A model generated the notes under the pieces. The model was not told the origin of the DNA. It saw only the letters and a program-made list of their open reading frames with translations, and ran no database searches. Below are positions 39,842 through 48,920 of a stretch of 64,000 bases of DNA, piece after piece. Source of the DNA: Oxalobacteraceae bacterium UBA6018 (GTDB lineage: Bacteria; Pseudomonadota; Gammaproteobacteria; Burkholderiales; Burkholderiaceae_D); assembly GCA_002428015.1 (NCBI GenBank), contig DIZW01000001.1, positions 1 to 64,000 of the forward strand, in the 5' to 3' direction. A program made the translations under genes and the position numbers. Every line of letters begins with the position of its first letter. The first letter of the stretch is position 1.

Positions 39842-41875
39842 ATGAAAACCTCCCTCCCCCTATCGCCCCGGCGTGCTCCCGCCGCCAGCCGTCGCGCCCT
39901 GGCGCTGCTGGCCGCGCTCGCTTGCGGCGGCGTCGCCGCCCAGACCGAGCTGACGATCGACCTGGCCAAGCCTGGCATTCCCGTCAGCACGGCCCTGTAC
40001 GGCCTGATGACCGAGGAGATCAACTATTCCTACGACGGCGGCCTGTACGCCGAACTGCTGCGCAACCGCAGCTTCAAGGATGACCCCAGCGAGCCGGTGC
40101 ACTGGTCGGTCGTGCAGGACGCGGGCGGCGCAGGGACGCTGGCGCTGGACCCCGGCCAGCCGGTGCCGCGCACCGCGCTCACCACCAGCCTGCGCCTGGA
40201 CGCCACCGGCGCGCGCACGGGCCACCGGGTCGCCATTACCAACGACGGCTACTGGGGCATCCCGCTCAAGCCGGACACCACCTACCGCGCCAGCTTCTAC
40301 GCCAGGACGGCCGGCGCCGGCGGCGTGCCGCTGACGGTCAGCCTCGAGGGCAACGACGGCAAGACCGTGTACGCCAAGGCCCAGGGCGGCCCCATCGACG
40401 GCCAGTGGCGCCGCTACAGCGTCACCCTGCACACCGCCGCCGGCCTGGCGCCGACGGCCGCGGCGCGCTTCGTGATCGCCACCGAGAGCCCGGGCACCCT
40501 GTGGTTCAACCTGGTCTCGCTGTTCCCGCCCACCTACCACGACCGCCCCAACGGCAACCGCGTCGACCTGATGCAAAAACTGGTGGACATGAAGCCGCGC
40601 TTCCTGCGTTTTCCGGGCGGTAACTACCTCGAAGGCGAGACCGTCGACACCCGCTTCAAGTGGAAGCAGACGCTCGGTCCGCTGGCGCAGCGCCCCGGCC
40701 ATCCCGGCACCTGGAACTACCGCTCCTCCGACGGCATGGGCTTGCTCGAATTTCTCGAGTGGTGCGAGGACATGCACGCCGAGCCGGTGCTGGCGGTGTT
40801 CGCCGGCTACGCCTTGAAGGGCGAGACCATTCCCGCCGGCCCCGGCCTGCAGCCGTTCGTGGACGAGGCGCTCGACGAGATCGAATACGTCACCGGCGAC
40901 GTGAGCACCAAGTGGGGCGCCCAGCGCGCCAGGGACGGCCATCCGGCGCCGTTCAAGCTGCGCTATGTCGAGATCGGCAACGAGGACGGTTTCGACCGCC
41001 AGAAGACCTACGACGGCCGCTACACCCAGTTCCACGACGCCATCAAGGCGAAGTATCCGCAGCTCAAGCTGATCGCCACCGCGGGCGGCAAGGACTCGGT
41101 CGGCGTACGCCAGGCTGTCACCAGCCGCACGCCCGACCTGGTCGACGAGCATTACTATTACGGCGCCCTGCAGATGATGCACGACGCCGGACGCTACGAC
41201 AGCTACGCCCGCGGCGGGCCCAAGATCTTCATCGGCGAGTGGGCCGCGCGCGAAGGGGCGCCCACCACCAACCTGATCTCCGCGCTGGCCGACGCCGCCT
41301 GGATGACGGGCATGGAGCGCAACGCCGACGTGGTCGAGATGGCCTGCTACGCGCCGCTGCTGGTGAACGTCAATCCGGGCGGGATGCAGTGGAAGAGCGA
41401 CCTGATCGGCTACGACGCGCAGACCAGCTACGGCTCGCCGTCCTACCACGCGCAGAAGATGTTCAGCCACTACCTGGGCGAGCAGTCGCTGGCGCTGACG
41501 GCGCGCAATGTGCCGACCCAGACCTGGCAGCCGCCGGCCAAGAAGGACCAGGCCGCGCCGCCGCCCCAGCAGGTGCCGACCCTGTTCTTCTCGGCCACGC
41601 GCTCCAGCGCCCGCGGCGAGCTGTACCTGAAGGTGGTGAACGCCCTCGGCAACGCGAAAAGCGTGCAGGTCGCGCTGGCCGGCGCCGCGCAGGTGGCGCC
41701 CGAGGGCCAGGCCATCACCTTGCGCTCGGACCGGCCGGAGGACACCAACACGATCACCGCGCCCGACAAGATCGTGCCGGTGACCACCACCGCGCGCGGA
41801 CTCGGGCCGAGCTTCCGCTACAGTTTCGCGCCGTATTCGGTGACGGTGCTGGTGCTCAAGCTGGGACGGCGCTAA
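39842..41875 (+). CDS. Secreted GH51 alpha-L-arabinofuranosidase
   Basis: A 677-residue exported enzyme that should remove arabinofuranose from arabinan or arabinoxylan. Signal peptide at about 1-33 (RALALLAALACGGVAAQ). Residues about 75-230 resemble a carbohydrate-binding CBM4_9-type insert. The catalytic barrel carries acid/base E381 (VEIGNED) and nucleophile E466 (IFIGEWAA), plus RFPGGNYLEG. The C-terminal beta domain ends SYSVTVLVLKL-like (APYSVTVLVLKL). It complements the GH43 arabinanase at 21178. A MITE-like element begins at the base after its stop. Confidence 0.93.
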   Translation: MKTSLPLSPRRAPAASRRALALLAALACGGVAAQTELTIDLAKPGIPVSTALYGLMTEEINYSYDGGLYAELLRNRSFKDDPSEPVHWSVVQDAGGAGTLALDPGQPVPRTALTTSLRLDATGARTGHRVAITNDGYWGIPLKPDTTYRASFYARTAGAGGVPLTVSLEGNDGKTVYAKAQGGPIDGQWRRYSVTLHTAAGLAPTAAARFVIATESPGTLWFNLVSLFPPTYHDRPNGNRVDLMQKLVDMKPRFLRFPGGNYLEGETVDTRFKWKQTLGPLAQRPGHPGTWNYRSSDGMGLLEFLEWCEDMHAEPVLAVFAGYALKGETIPAGPGLQPFVDEALDEIEYVTGDVSTKWGAQRARDGHPAPFKLRYVEIGNEDGFDRQKTYDGRYTQFHDAIKAKYPQLKLIATAGGKDSVGVRQAVTSRTPDLVDEHYYYGALQMMHDAGRYDSYARGGPKIFIGEWAAREGAPTTNLISALADAAWMTGMERNADVVEMACYAPLLVNVNPGGMQWKSDLIGYDAQTSYGSPSYHAQKMFSHYLGEQSLALTARNVPTQTWQPPAKKDQAAPPPQQVPTLFFSATRSSARGELYLKVVNALGNAKSVQVALAGAAQVAPEGQAITLRSDRPEDTNTITAPDKIVPVTTTARGLGPSFRYSFAPYSVTVLVLKLGRR

Positions 41876-42027
41876 CAGCCTGTTGGGCAATCAGAGCGAA
41901 AAAATAGCTGGGCGAGGCCGGATCTTGACGATTTCGCAGTGCCAATCGAGCTATGGGCCGGGAAAGCGGCGAAATATGGACCGTCCCAGCTATTTTTGCA
42001 GCTGACGATCCTAAGTTCAGCAGGCTG
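41876..42027. mobile_element. MITE-like 152-bp imperfect palindrome
   Basis: The two ends are inverted copies: CAGCCTGTTG at the left, and CAGGCTG, read as CAGCCTGCTG in reverse, at the right. Just inside, GCGAAAAAATAGCTGGG on the left matches CCCAGCTATTTTTGCAGC on the right in inverse. It has no coding capacity. It lies immediately after the GH51 stop codon. Whether it is repeated in the genome cannot be seen from one window. Confidence 0.55.
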
Positions 42028-42062
42028 CCAGGCGGGCGGAGGCGCGGATGGCGGGGCGCGGG

Positions 42063-42086
42063 CGCGTCCATCGCCTGATGGACGCG
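42063..42086 (+). terminator. Perfect 10-bp stem-loop before the gtr genes
   Basis: CGCGTCCATC pairs perfectly with GATGGACGCG across GCCT. No T run follows. It separates the GH51/MITE region from the gtr promoter and may block read-through. Confidence 0.4.
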
Positions 42087-42108
42087 TCGGGCGTGCATGT
42101 TCGTCATG

Positions 42109-42114
42109 TATAAT
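42109..42114 (+). promoter_or_regulatory. Candidate -10 (TATAAT) of the gtr operon
   Basis: A consensus TATAAT stands 62 bases before ATG 42176. The -35 region is not recognisable, so an activator may be needed. The hit is isolated and could be chance, but it is in the only gap before the operon. Confidence 0.4.
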
Positions 42115-42175
42115 TGGCGCCCGTCGAGCGACGCGCTTCTTTTGCCTGCTTTTTACTTTCCATTGATTGCCAAAT

Positions 42176-43171
42176 ATGCTGAACTTATCGGCTTATCAGG
42201 TCGCCGTTCTGGTGCCGTGCTACAACGAGGCATTGACCATTGGCGCGCTGGTGCGCGCCTTTCACGACAGCATCCCGCACGCCCAGGTCTACGTATTCGA
42301 TAACAACTCCTCGGACGACACCGTCAAGCTGGCGCGCGCCGCCGGCGCCCTGGTGCGCCAGGTGCCGCATCAAGGCAAGGGCAACGTGGTGCGCCGCATG
42401 TTCGCCGACGTCGAGGCCGATGTCTACATCATGGTCGATGGCGACGGCACTTACGACGCCACAGTGGCGCCGCAGTTGGCCGCGCGCCTGCTCAGCGACG
42501 GGCTCGACATGCTGGTCGGCAGCCGTGTCTCGCACGAGCAGGAAGCCTACCGCTTCGGCCACCGCTTCGGCAACGTCATGCTCACGCGCTGCGTGGCCAT
42601 GGTGTTCGGCCGCAGCTTCACCGACATGCTGTCGGGCTACCGGATCTTCTCGCGCCGTTATGTGAAGTCGTTCGCCGCCCACGCGGCCGGCTTCGAGATC
42701 GAGACCGAACTGACCGTGCACGCCCTCGAGTTGCGCATGCCCGTGGCCGAGGTGGCCACGGCCTACGGTGCGCGCCCGGAGGGCTCGCAGAGCAAGCTCA
42801 ATACCTACCGCGACGGCTTGCGCATCCTGGCCACCATCGTCAAGCTGGTCATGTCGGAAAAGCCGCTGGCGTTCTTCTCCAGCGGCTTTCTGCTGTGCGC
42901 CGCCATGTCGCTCGGCCTGGCGCTTCCGCTGATCGATACCTATGTCGCCACCGGCCTGGTGCCGCGCCTGCCCACGGCCGTGTTGTGCGCCGCGCTGGCA
43001 CTGTTCGGCACCATCCTGCTGACCTGCGGGATCATTCTCGACACCGTCACCAAAGGCCGCATCGAGCAGAAGCGCTTCGCCTACCTGGCGGTGCCGGCGC
43101 CGGTGGTGGCCCCGGCGCCCAGCGCCGACGCGCGCCGCGCCGATGCCCTGGCCGCCGCGCACGATGCCTGA
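42176..43171 (+). CDS. GT2 glycosyltransferase, bactoprenol-phosphate type (GtrB-like)
   Basis: A 331-residue protein. The GT-A core has VAVLVPCYNEALTIGALV, VYVFDNNSSDDT, and the metal-binding VDGDGTYD; DMLSGYRIFSRRYVKSF is typical of dolichol/undecaprenyl-phosphate sugar transferases. Two C-terminal spans lie at about 240-265 and 275-300. It should load a sugar on undecaprenyl phosphate at the inner membrane face. ATG 42176 is chosen; TTG 42167 is in frame. Gene order with GtrA and a membrane glycosyltransferase matches O-antigen modification operons. Confidence 0.85.
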   Translation: MLNLSAYQVAVLVPCYNEALTIGALVRAFHDSIPHAQVYVFDNNSSDDTVKLARAAGALVRQVPHQGKGNVVRRMFADVEADVYIMVDGDGTYDATVAPQLAARLLSDGLDMLVGSRVSHEQEAYRFGHRFGNVMLTRCVAMVFGRSFTDMLSGYRIFSRRYVKSFAAHAAGFEIETELTVHALELRMPVAEVATAYGARPEGSQSKLNTYRDGLRILATIVKLVMSEKPLAFFSSGFLLCAAMSLGLALPLIDTYVATGLVPRLPTAVLCAALALFGTILLTCGIILDTVTKGRIEQKRFAYLAVPAPVVAPAPSADARRADALAAAHDA

Positions 43172-43559
43172 ACGCGGGGCCGAACTGCTGCGTTTCGCCG
43201 CGGCCGGCGTGGCCGGCCTGGCCACCGACGTGCTGGTGCTGTATCTGGCGCTGGCGCTCGGCCTGGGTCCTTACGGCGGGCGCGTCGTCTCGTTTCTGGC
43301 CGCCGTATTCGTCACCTGGCAGCTGAACCGCCGCTTTACCTTCGCCGCGCGGGCCGGCACCTTGTCGCTGTGGCGGCAATGGTGGCGTTATCTGGGCGCC
43401 ATGCTCGGTGGCGGCGCCGTCAACTATGGCGCCTACACGCTGGTGATGTTGCTGGCGCCACGCCACGCCTGGCTGCCGCTGGCGGCGGTGGCCTGCGGCT
43501 CGCTGGCAGGCATGGCGGTCAACTTCATCGGCGCCAAATTTTTCGTCTTCACTTCCTGA
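43164..43559 (+). CDS. gtrA: GtrA-family membrane protein (probable lipid-sugar flippase)
   Basis: A 131-residue protein with four spans and the family ends: ELLRFAAAGVAGLATDVLVL at the start and AGMAVNFIGAKFFVF at the end, with VTWQLNRRFTF between spans. GtrA proteins are thought to move undecaprenyl-phosphate-linked sugars across the inner membrane. ATG 43164 overlaps the gtrB-like stop by eight bases; an earlier ATG at 43143 is in frame but less likely. Confidence 0.88.
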   Translation: MPERGAELLRFAAAGVAGLATDVLVLYLALALGLGPYGGRVVSFLAAVFVTWQLNRRFTFAARAGTLSLWRQWWRYLGAMLGGGAVNYGAYTLVMLLAPRHAWLPLAAVACGSLAGMAVNFIGAKFFVFTS

Positions 43560-43562
43560 GCC

Positions 43563-45221
43563 ATGGACCCTAAGAACCCCTTGTCCGCCATCCGCGCCGC
43601 CGGCGCGCGCTGCTGGGATTGCCTCGATCGTCCCGCGCCCTCGGCGCTACTGGCCTGGCTGGTGCCGCTGGCATTCGGCCTGGTGGCGCTGGCGCTCGGC
43701 CAGGACGCCAATTGGGACTTGATGAACTACCACCGCTACGGCCCGTATGCGCTGCTCGCCGGCCGCATCGGCTTCGACCTGGCGCCGGGGCAGTGGCAGA
43801 GTTATTTCAATCCGGCGCTGGACCTGGTCTATCACGGCCTGAACCGGGTTCTGCCGGCCCCGCTGGCCGGCTTCGCCATGGGGACCTTGCACGGTCTCAA
43901 TTTCGTTCTCCTGCTGGGACTGACCCGGCGCCTGGTCGCAGGCCGGCGTGCGGCCTTGCTGCTGGCGCTGGCGGGCATGCTCGGCGCCGGTTTTCTGTCC
44001 GAAGTGGGCAACTCGATGGGCGACAACCTGACCGCGCTGTGCGTGCTGGGCGCCATGCTGGTGCTGGTGGCGCGCTGGGACCGGATGGGCGCGCGCAGCT
44101 TGCTGCTGGCAGGCCTGGTGGCCGGCGTCGGCACCGGGCTCAAGCTGACCAACGCGGTGTACGCGCTGGCCATGTGCCTGGCCCTGCTGAGTCTGGCCGG
44201 CGGGGTGGGGCGGCGCGCGCTGTCCGCCTTCGTGTTCGGCCTCGGCGTGCTGGCCGGGATGGCCGCCAGCGCCGGCTTCTGGTACTGGAAGATGTGGCAG
44301 GTGTTCGGCAATCCGCTGTTCCCGCAGTTCAATAACATCTTCAAGGCGCCGCTGGCCGCGCCCTGGGGCATCGGCGACACCTCCTGGCTGCCGAAAGGCC
44401 TGCTTGAAAAGCTGCTGTGGCCATTCATCTTCACGCTGCACCCGGCGCGCGTGATCGAACTGCCCATCCGCCAGCTGATCTGGCCGTTCGTCTACCTGCT
44501 GTTCCTGGCCCTGCTGTGCCGCGCGCTGCTGCGCCGCGGCCCCGGCGCGCCCAGCGACGGCCGCCAGCGCTTCATGTTGCTGTTCTTCGCGCTGGCCTAC
44601 CTGGTCTGGTTGAACCTGTTCGGCATCTACCGCTACCTGGTCCCGCTCGAACTGATGGCGCCGCTCGTGGCCTGGCTGCTGATGCAACGCCTGCTGCCGG
44701 CGGCCCAGGCTGGCCGGATCGCCGGCGTGGCGCTGCTGCTGGTCGCGATGGCGGTGTACCCGACGCACAGCTGGGGTCACGCGGGTTGGGCCCGCGCGGG
44801 CTTCCGCGCCGAGTTGCCGGCGCTGCCCGCGCCGGAGCAGAACCTGGTGTTCATCGTTCATGGCGATCCGCCGATGTCCTGGCTGGTGCCCTTGTTCCCG
44901 CGCGCGCTGGCCTTCGTCTCGCTTGGCTCCGGCTTTCCGGAGTCGCCCGCCTATCTCGCGCGCATGCAGGCCATGCTGGCGCAGCGCGGCGGCCCGTTTT
45001 ACACGATCCTTGCCTACCCCCACCACCCCGGCGCCGATCCGGCCCTGCGCGACAGCGACATCCAGGCCGTCGCGCAGCTGCGCGCGAGGGCAGTCGCTAC
45101 CCTCGAGCGCTACGGCCTGGCGATGGATCCGGCCAGCTGCCGGCCGTATGACGCCTATATCGGCCAGCAGCTGACCATGTATCAGCTGTGCGTGGTCACG
45201 CGCAAACCGTCAGGCCAGTAG
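43563..45221 (+). CDS. Multi-span membrane glycosyltransferase (GT-C/GT87-like)
   Basis: A 552-residue protein with about ten membrane spans. Near the N-terminus, ANWDLMNYHRYGPYALLAGR places acidic D between the first spans, where GT-C enzymes keep catalytic acids. The C-terminal ~130 residues are soluble and periplasmic (FIVHGDPPMSWLVPLFPRAL). It starts three bases after gtrA. In this position the third gene transfers the flipped sugar to the acceptor, probably O-antigen. The 3' end overlaps the convergent glycosyltransferase gene by 12 bases. Family placement is tentative. Confidence 0.75.
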   Translation: MDPKNPLSAIRAAGARCWDCLDRPAPSALLAWLVPLAFGLVALALGQDANWDLMNYHRYGPYALLAGRIGFDLAPGQWQSYFNPALDLVYHGLNRVLPAPLAGFAMGTLHGLNFVLLLGLTRRLVAGRRAALLLALAGMLGAGFLSEVGNSMGDNLTALCVLGAMLVLVARWDRMGARSLLLAGLVAGVGTGLKLTNAVYALAMCLALLSLAGGVGRRALSAFVFGLGVLAGMAASAGFWYWKMWQVFGNPLFPQFNNIFKAPLAAPWGIGDTSWLPKGLLEKLLWPFIFTLHPARVIELPIRQLIWPFVYLLFLALLCRALLRRGPGAPSDGRQRFMLLFFALAYLVWLNLFGIYRYLVPLELMAPLVAWLLMQRLLPAAQAGRIAGVALLLVAMAVYPTHSWGHAGWARAGFRAELPALPAPEQNLVFIVHGDPPMSWLVPLFPRALAFVSLGSGFPESPAYLARMQAMLAQRGGPFYTILAYPHHPGADPALRDSDIQAVAQLRARAVATLERYGLAMDPASCRPYDAYIGQQLTMYQLCVVTRKPSGQ

Positions 45222-48200
45222 CGCGAGCAGCTCGGCGGCGTTATCGCGCCAGCTGCGGCGCCGGATCCGCTCCGGCGGCGGATGGCGCCCGTCCGCGCGC
45301 AGCGCCAGCCACGCGTCGACGGCCTGGGCCAGGTCGCCGGCGAAATAGAAGGCCGCGTCCTGGGCCACCTCGCGAAACACCGGAATGTCACGTGCCATGA
45401 GCGGCAGCCGGTAGTGCGCCGCCTCGATCAGCGGCAACCCGAAGCCTTCACCTTCGCTGGCCGCCAGCAGGCAGGCGCTGGCCTGGTAGACCTGCTGCAG
45501 GTAGGCGTCGTCTATCCCCTTGAGCCAGAACAGGCGCCGGTCCAGCTCCGGATGCCGCTCCAGGCGCCGCACGATCGCCGGAATGGTGCGCCGTTCGGCG
45601 TCGGCCAACGGCTTCCAGCCTTCGTTGCCCACGATGACCAAGTTGACCTCGCGGCCGGCCCGCCACAGGGCGTCGAAGGCGTCGAGCGCCTCCAGGTGGC
45701 CCTTGCGCGGCTCGATCGTCCCCACCATCAGGAAGCTCGGGCGTGCGCGCAGCTGCGCGAGTACCGGCGCGGCCTGCGCCGGCGCCTCGGCGCCGATGGC
45801 GAGCGCGATGTCGGCGCCATGGTGGAGCACCGCGTAACGTGGGCAGTTGCCGTCGCCGTGACCATGCGCGGCGAGCCAGGCCTGGGCCTCGGCGGCCACC
45901 GCGCCCGAGATGCACACCAGCTGGTCGGCGTGGGCGGCGATGCACGCCAGCCAGGCCGCGTGGCCGGCGTCTGCGCCAGGGGGGAAGAAATGCGGCTGCA
46001 GCACCGGCAGCAGGTCGTGGATCAGGAAATGCAGCGTCACGCCGCGCGCGCGCCACTGCGCGTAGATGCCGGCGGCGGCCGCCTCCTGGGTGGCGCCCGG
46101 CGCGTAGTCGGGCGCGTAATAGATGTCGCCGGGATTGATGTCGATCGCCTGGTCGGCGTGGGTGACCGGCTCGAGCCCCAGCAGCGCGCAGGCGTAGCGC
46201 TGGGCGTAGCGGAAATGGCAGCGTCCGCCCTGGTTGCTCAGGTAGACCGGCTCCACGCGCAGGGCGCCGGCGCCGGCGCGCAGCAGTTCGATCAGCTGCG
46301 TGCGCACGACGCGCTCGATCCCCGTGCCCAGGTCGTTGCGCACGATGTTGGTCACGTCCACCAGCAGCTGGCGCGGCTGCGGGGCGCGCTGCGGCGCGAA
46401 CGACAGGCACTGGGCGATTTGCTGGAGGGCCTGCTCGTCGCGCGGGATCGAACGGCCGAGCGCGCCCGTCAGCGCGTGCATGGACGCTGGCGCGGCCTGC
46501 CAGACGGCGTCGAGCACCTCGGCGTAGCGCGCCGCGCTGTGCTCGGGCCGGTGGCCGGCGTCGATCGCCGCGGCCGCGCGCGCGCCCAGCCCGGCGCGCG
46601 CGCGCGGGTCGGCGCGCAGGCCTTCCAGCGCCGCCACCAGGTCCTCCAGCGCGAACCTGTCGGCCAGCTTGATGACGGCCTCGCCGGGCAGCTCGGCCAT
46701 CGAGCCGTTGGCGTTGACGATGGTGGCCAGGCCGTAGTTCATGCAGTCCAGTACCGCGGCCGAGGTTTCGCCGCGCGAGACGCTGCGCAGCTGCACCCCG
46801 ATGTCGGCCGCCTGCAGATACTGGTGGTAGACCTCCTGGTCGGTCCAGCCGGCGATGCGCACGCGCGCCGCCGCGCCGACCGCGTCGTGCATGGTCTTGC
46901 CGAAGGCGCCGCCGTGGTTGGCGCCGACGAACACCAGCTCGCAGGCCGGATCGCGCGCCAGGGCCGAGGCCTTCCAGGCCTCCAGCAGGCGCTCGCTCTG
47001 TTTGCTGGGGTCGATGAAACCGAAGCTGCACACCAGCAGCGTGTCGGCGCCGATGCCCAGTGCGGCGCGGGCGGCGGCGCGGTCCTGCGCGGCCGGCCTG
47101 CTGCGCGGCAGCGGCACCACGTGCCAGTTGGCGCCGGCCTGGGGCCCATACCATCGGCGCGCCATGTCCAGCGCGTGCGCCGAGTGAACGATCAGCGCGC
47201 TCGCGCCCTGCAGCACCGCCAGGTTGCACGGGTAGTCCAGCTTGGCCTGCTCGGCGCCGTCCGGCCCGAGCGCCGCCCGCAGCGCCGCGTACCCGTGCGA
47301 CTGGTACAGCGCGTCGGTGAAGGCGCGCGGCATGGCGCCGGTCATCTGTTCGTAGGCCAGCACGCTGCTCAGGTAGAAGTCGTGCAGCACCACCACCCCC
47401 GGGAAGCGCTCGAGCAAGCCGAACATATGGCTGTGGAAGGGGCTGTTGCCGAACTGGTAAAGGATCTGGTCGAACCCGTCCGCGTGCTGCTCGAACCAGG
47501 CCAGGTCGCGCAGCGGCAGCGCGCGCGCCTCGGGCGGCAGTTCGACCTCGCGCTGGGCGCTCACCAGTTCGATGTCGAACCATGCCGCCAGCGCGCCCAG
47601 GCACTGGGCGGCATAGTCGGCGATGCCGGTGCGCTCGGGCGGCAGCGGCGTCACCAGCGCCAGGCGGCGCCGCCTGCGCGGCGGCGCCGCCGGGCGCGCG
47701 CGCGCGGCGTGGGCCTCCAGCGCTTTGAGCGCGCGCAGCGCGGTCGCGTCCCACGAGAACTTGGCCGCCTGCGCGCGCCCGTTCGCGCACAGGCGCTCCT
47801 GCAGCGCCGTGTCGGTGAGGGCGGCGCCCATGCTGGCCGCGATGGCGCCGTGGTCGGCGGCGTCGAACATGGCCTCGGCGCTGCCGATCACCTCGGGCAG
47901 GCTGGTGTTGTCGCCGCCGATGACCAGCGCGCCGCAGGCCATCGCTTCGAGCGCGGGCAGGCCGAAGCCCTCGTGCAGCGACGGGAACACGAACAGCGTG
48001 GTGGCCCGGTACAGCGCCAGCAGGGTGTCGTCGTCGACGTAATCGGTCAGCACCAGGTCGTCCGCCGCCAGGCCACAGTGGGCGCGGTGGCGCTCGAGCG
48101 CGGCGCGCTCGTCCGGCTGCAGCTTGCTGGCGATGAGTAGCTGGTGGGCGTCGCGCAGCGCCGGCGCCAGCATGGCGTAGGCGCTGATCAGGCCATCGAT

Positions 48201-48920
48201 GTTCTTGCGCTTGTCGAAGCCGCCCGGCGCGTACATGATGAACTTGCGCGTGATGCCGAAGCGCGTGCGCAGCGCCGCCGCCTTGGCCGGGTCCGGCGCG
48301 GCCGGCGCGAACCGCGCGTCGATCGCGGTCGAGATGGCCACCACGCGCGCCGGGTCGAGTCCGAGCGCGTCGATCGCCTCCTGGCGTGAGTAGTCCGAGA
48401 TCGCCAGCAGCAGGTCGGCGCGGCGCAGCGCGCCGATCTTGCGCTCGTAATAGGCGCGTTGGGCCTCGCTGCCCAGGTAGGCGGCTGGATTGAGGAAGGG
48501 AATCAGATCGTACAGGACCACGGCGGTGTCGGCGCCGCCGGTGAAGGCGCCCACCGAGCACACCGCGTCATCGACGAAGCCCTCGAACAGGCTGGTCACC
48601 AGCACCGCGTCCGGGCGCAGCTGGGCGATCACGTACTCGCGTACCAGCTCGTCGGCGCGCGCGCGCCAGCTGTTGCCGGCGTGGTGTTCCGCAGCCGGCG
48701 TGGCGATGTCGAACACGCGCACGCGCTCGGGCGGCACCAGGCCGGCGAAGGCCTGGCGCAGCGCCGGGATGGCCTCGGGCAGGGCGCTGTTCATGAGCAG
48801 CCATACCTCGTGCGGGCCGGCGTTGCGCGCCACGCCCTGGGCCAGTGCCAGCGAATAGCGGCCGATGCCGCGGAAACGGCTGGCCGACTGTGCGCCCTGC
48901 AGGTCGATCACGATGCGCAT
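45210..48920 (-). CDS. Triple-domain GT4 glycosyltransferase (WbdA-like layout)
   Basis: A 1236-residue cytoplasmic protein with three GT-B units. Unit 1 (about 1-405) has GFDKRKNIDGLI, VFPSLHEGFGLPALEAMACG. Unit 2 (about 420-800) starts RRLALVTPLPPERTGIADYA and keeps GFIDPSKQSERLLEAW but has the altered signature VSRGETSAAVLDCMNYG. Unit 3 (about 850-1236) has VDVTNIVRNDLGTGIERVVR, VGTIEPRKGHLEAL, and AASEGEGFGLPLIEAAHY. Such multi-domain proteins polymerise O-antigen homopolymers such as polymannose before ABC export. Its start overlaps the methyltransferase stop by one base (TGATG). Confidence 0.9.
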   Translation of the reverse strand: MRIVIDLQGAQSASRFRGIGRYSLALAQGVARNAGPHEVWLLMNSALPEAIPALRQAFAGLVPPERVRVFDIATPAAEHHAGNSWRARADELVREYVIAQLRPDAVLVTSLFEGFVDDAVCSVGAFTGGADTAVVLYDLIPFLNPAAYLGSEAQRAYYERKIGALRRADLLLAISDYSRQEAIDALGLDPARVVAISTAIDARFAPAAPDPAKAAALRTRFGITRKFIMYAPGGFDKRKNIDGLISAYAMLAPALRDAHQLLIASKLQPDERAALERHRAHCGLAADDLVLTDYVDDDTLLALYRATTLFVFPSLHEGFGLPALEAMACGALVIGGDNTSLPEVIGSAEAMFDAADHGAIAASMGAALTDTALQERLCANGRAQAAKFSWDATALRALKALEAHAARARPAAPPRRRRRLALVTPLPPERTGIADYAAQCLGALAAWFDIELVSAQREVELPPEARALPLRDLAWFEQHADGFDQILYQFGNSPFHSHMFGLLERFPGVVVLHDFYLSSVLAYEQMTGAMPRAFTDALYQSHGYAALRAALGPDGAEQAKLDYPCNLAVLQGASALIVHSAHALDMARRWYGPQAGANWHVVPLPRSRPAAQDRAAARAALGIGADTLLVCSFGFIDPSKQSERLLEAWKASALARDPACELVFVGANHGGAFGKTMHDAVGAAARVRIAGWTDQEVYHQYLQAADIGVQLRSVSRGETSAAVLDCMNYGLATIVNANGSMAELPGEAVIKLADRFALEDLVAALEGLRADPRARAGLGARAAAAIDAGHRPEHSAARYAEVLDAVWQAAPASMHALTGALGRSIPRDEQALQQIAQCLSFAPQRAPQPRQLLVDVTNIVRNDLGTGIERVVRTQLIELLRAGAGALRVEPVYLSNQGGRCHFRYAQRYACALLGLEPVTHADQAIDINPGDIYYAPDYAPGATQEAAAAGIYAQWRARGVTLHFLIHDLLPVLQPHFFPPGADAGHAAWLACIAAHADQLVCISGAVAAEAQAWLAAHGHGDGNCPRYAVLHHGADIALAIGAEAPAQAAPVLAQLRARPSFLMVGTIEPRKGHLEALDAFDALWRAGREVNLVIVGNEGWKPLADAERRTIPAIVRRLERHPELDRRLFWLKGIDDAYLQQVYQASACLLAASEGEGFGLPLIEAAHYRLPLMARDIPVFREVAQDAAFYFAGDLAQAVDAWLALRADGRHPPPERIRRRSWRDNAAELLALLA

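Noticed and set aside
45282..48140. A 952-codon plus-strand frame opposite the triple glycosyltransferase
   Set aside because: It is an antisense shadow caused by high GC in the third codon position.
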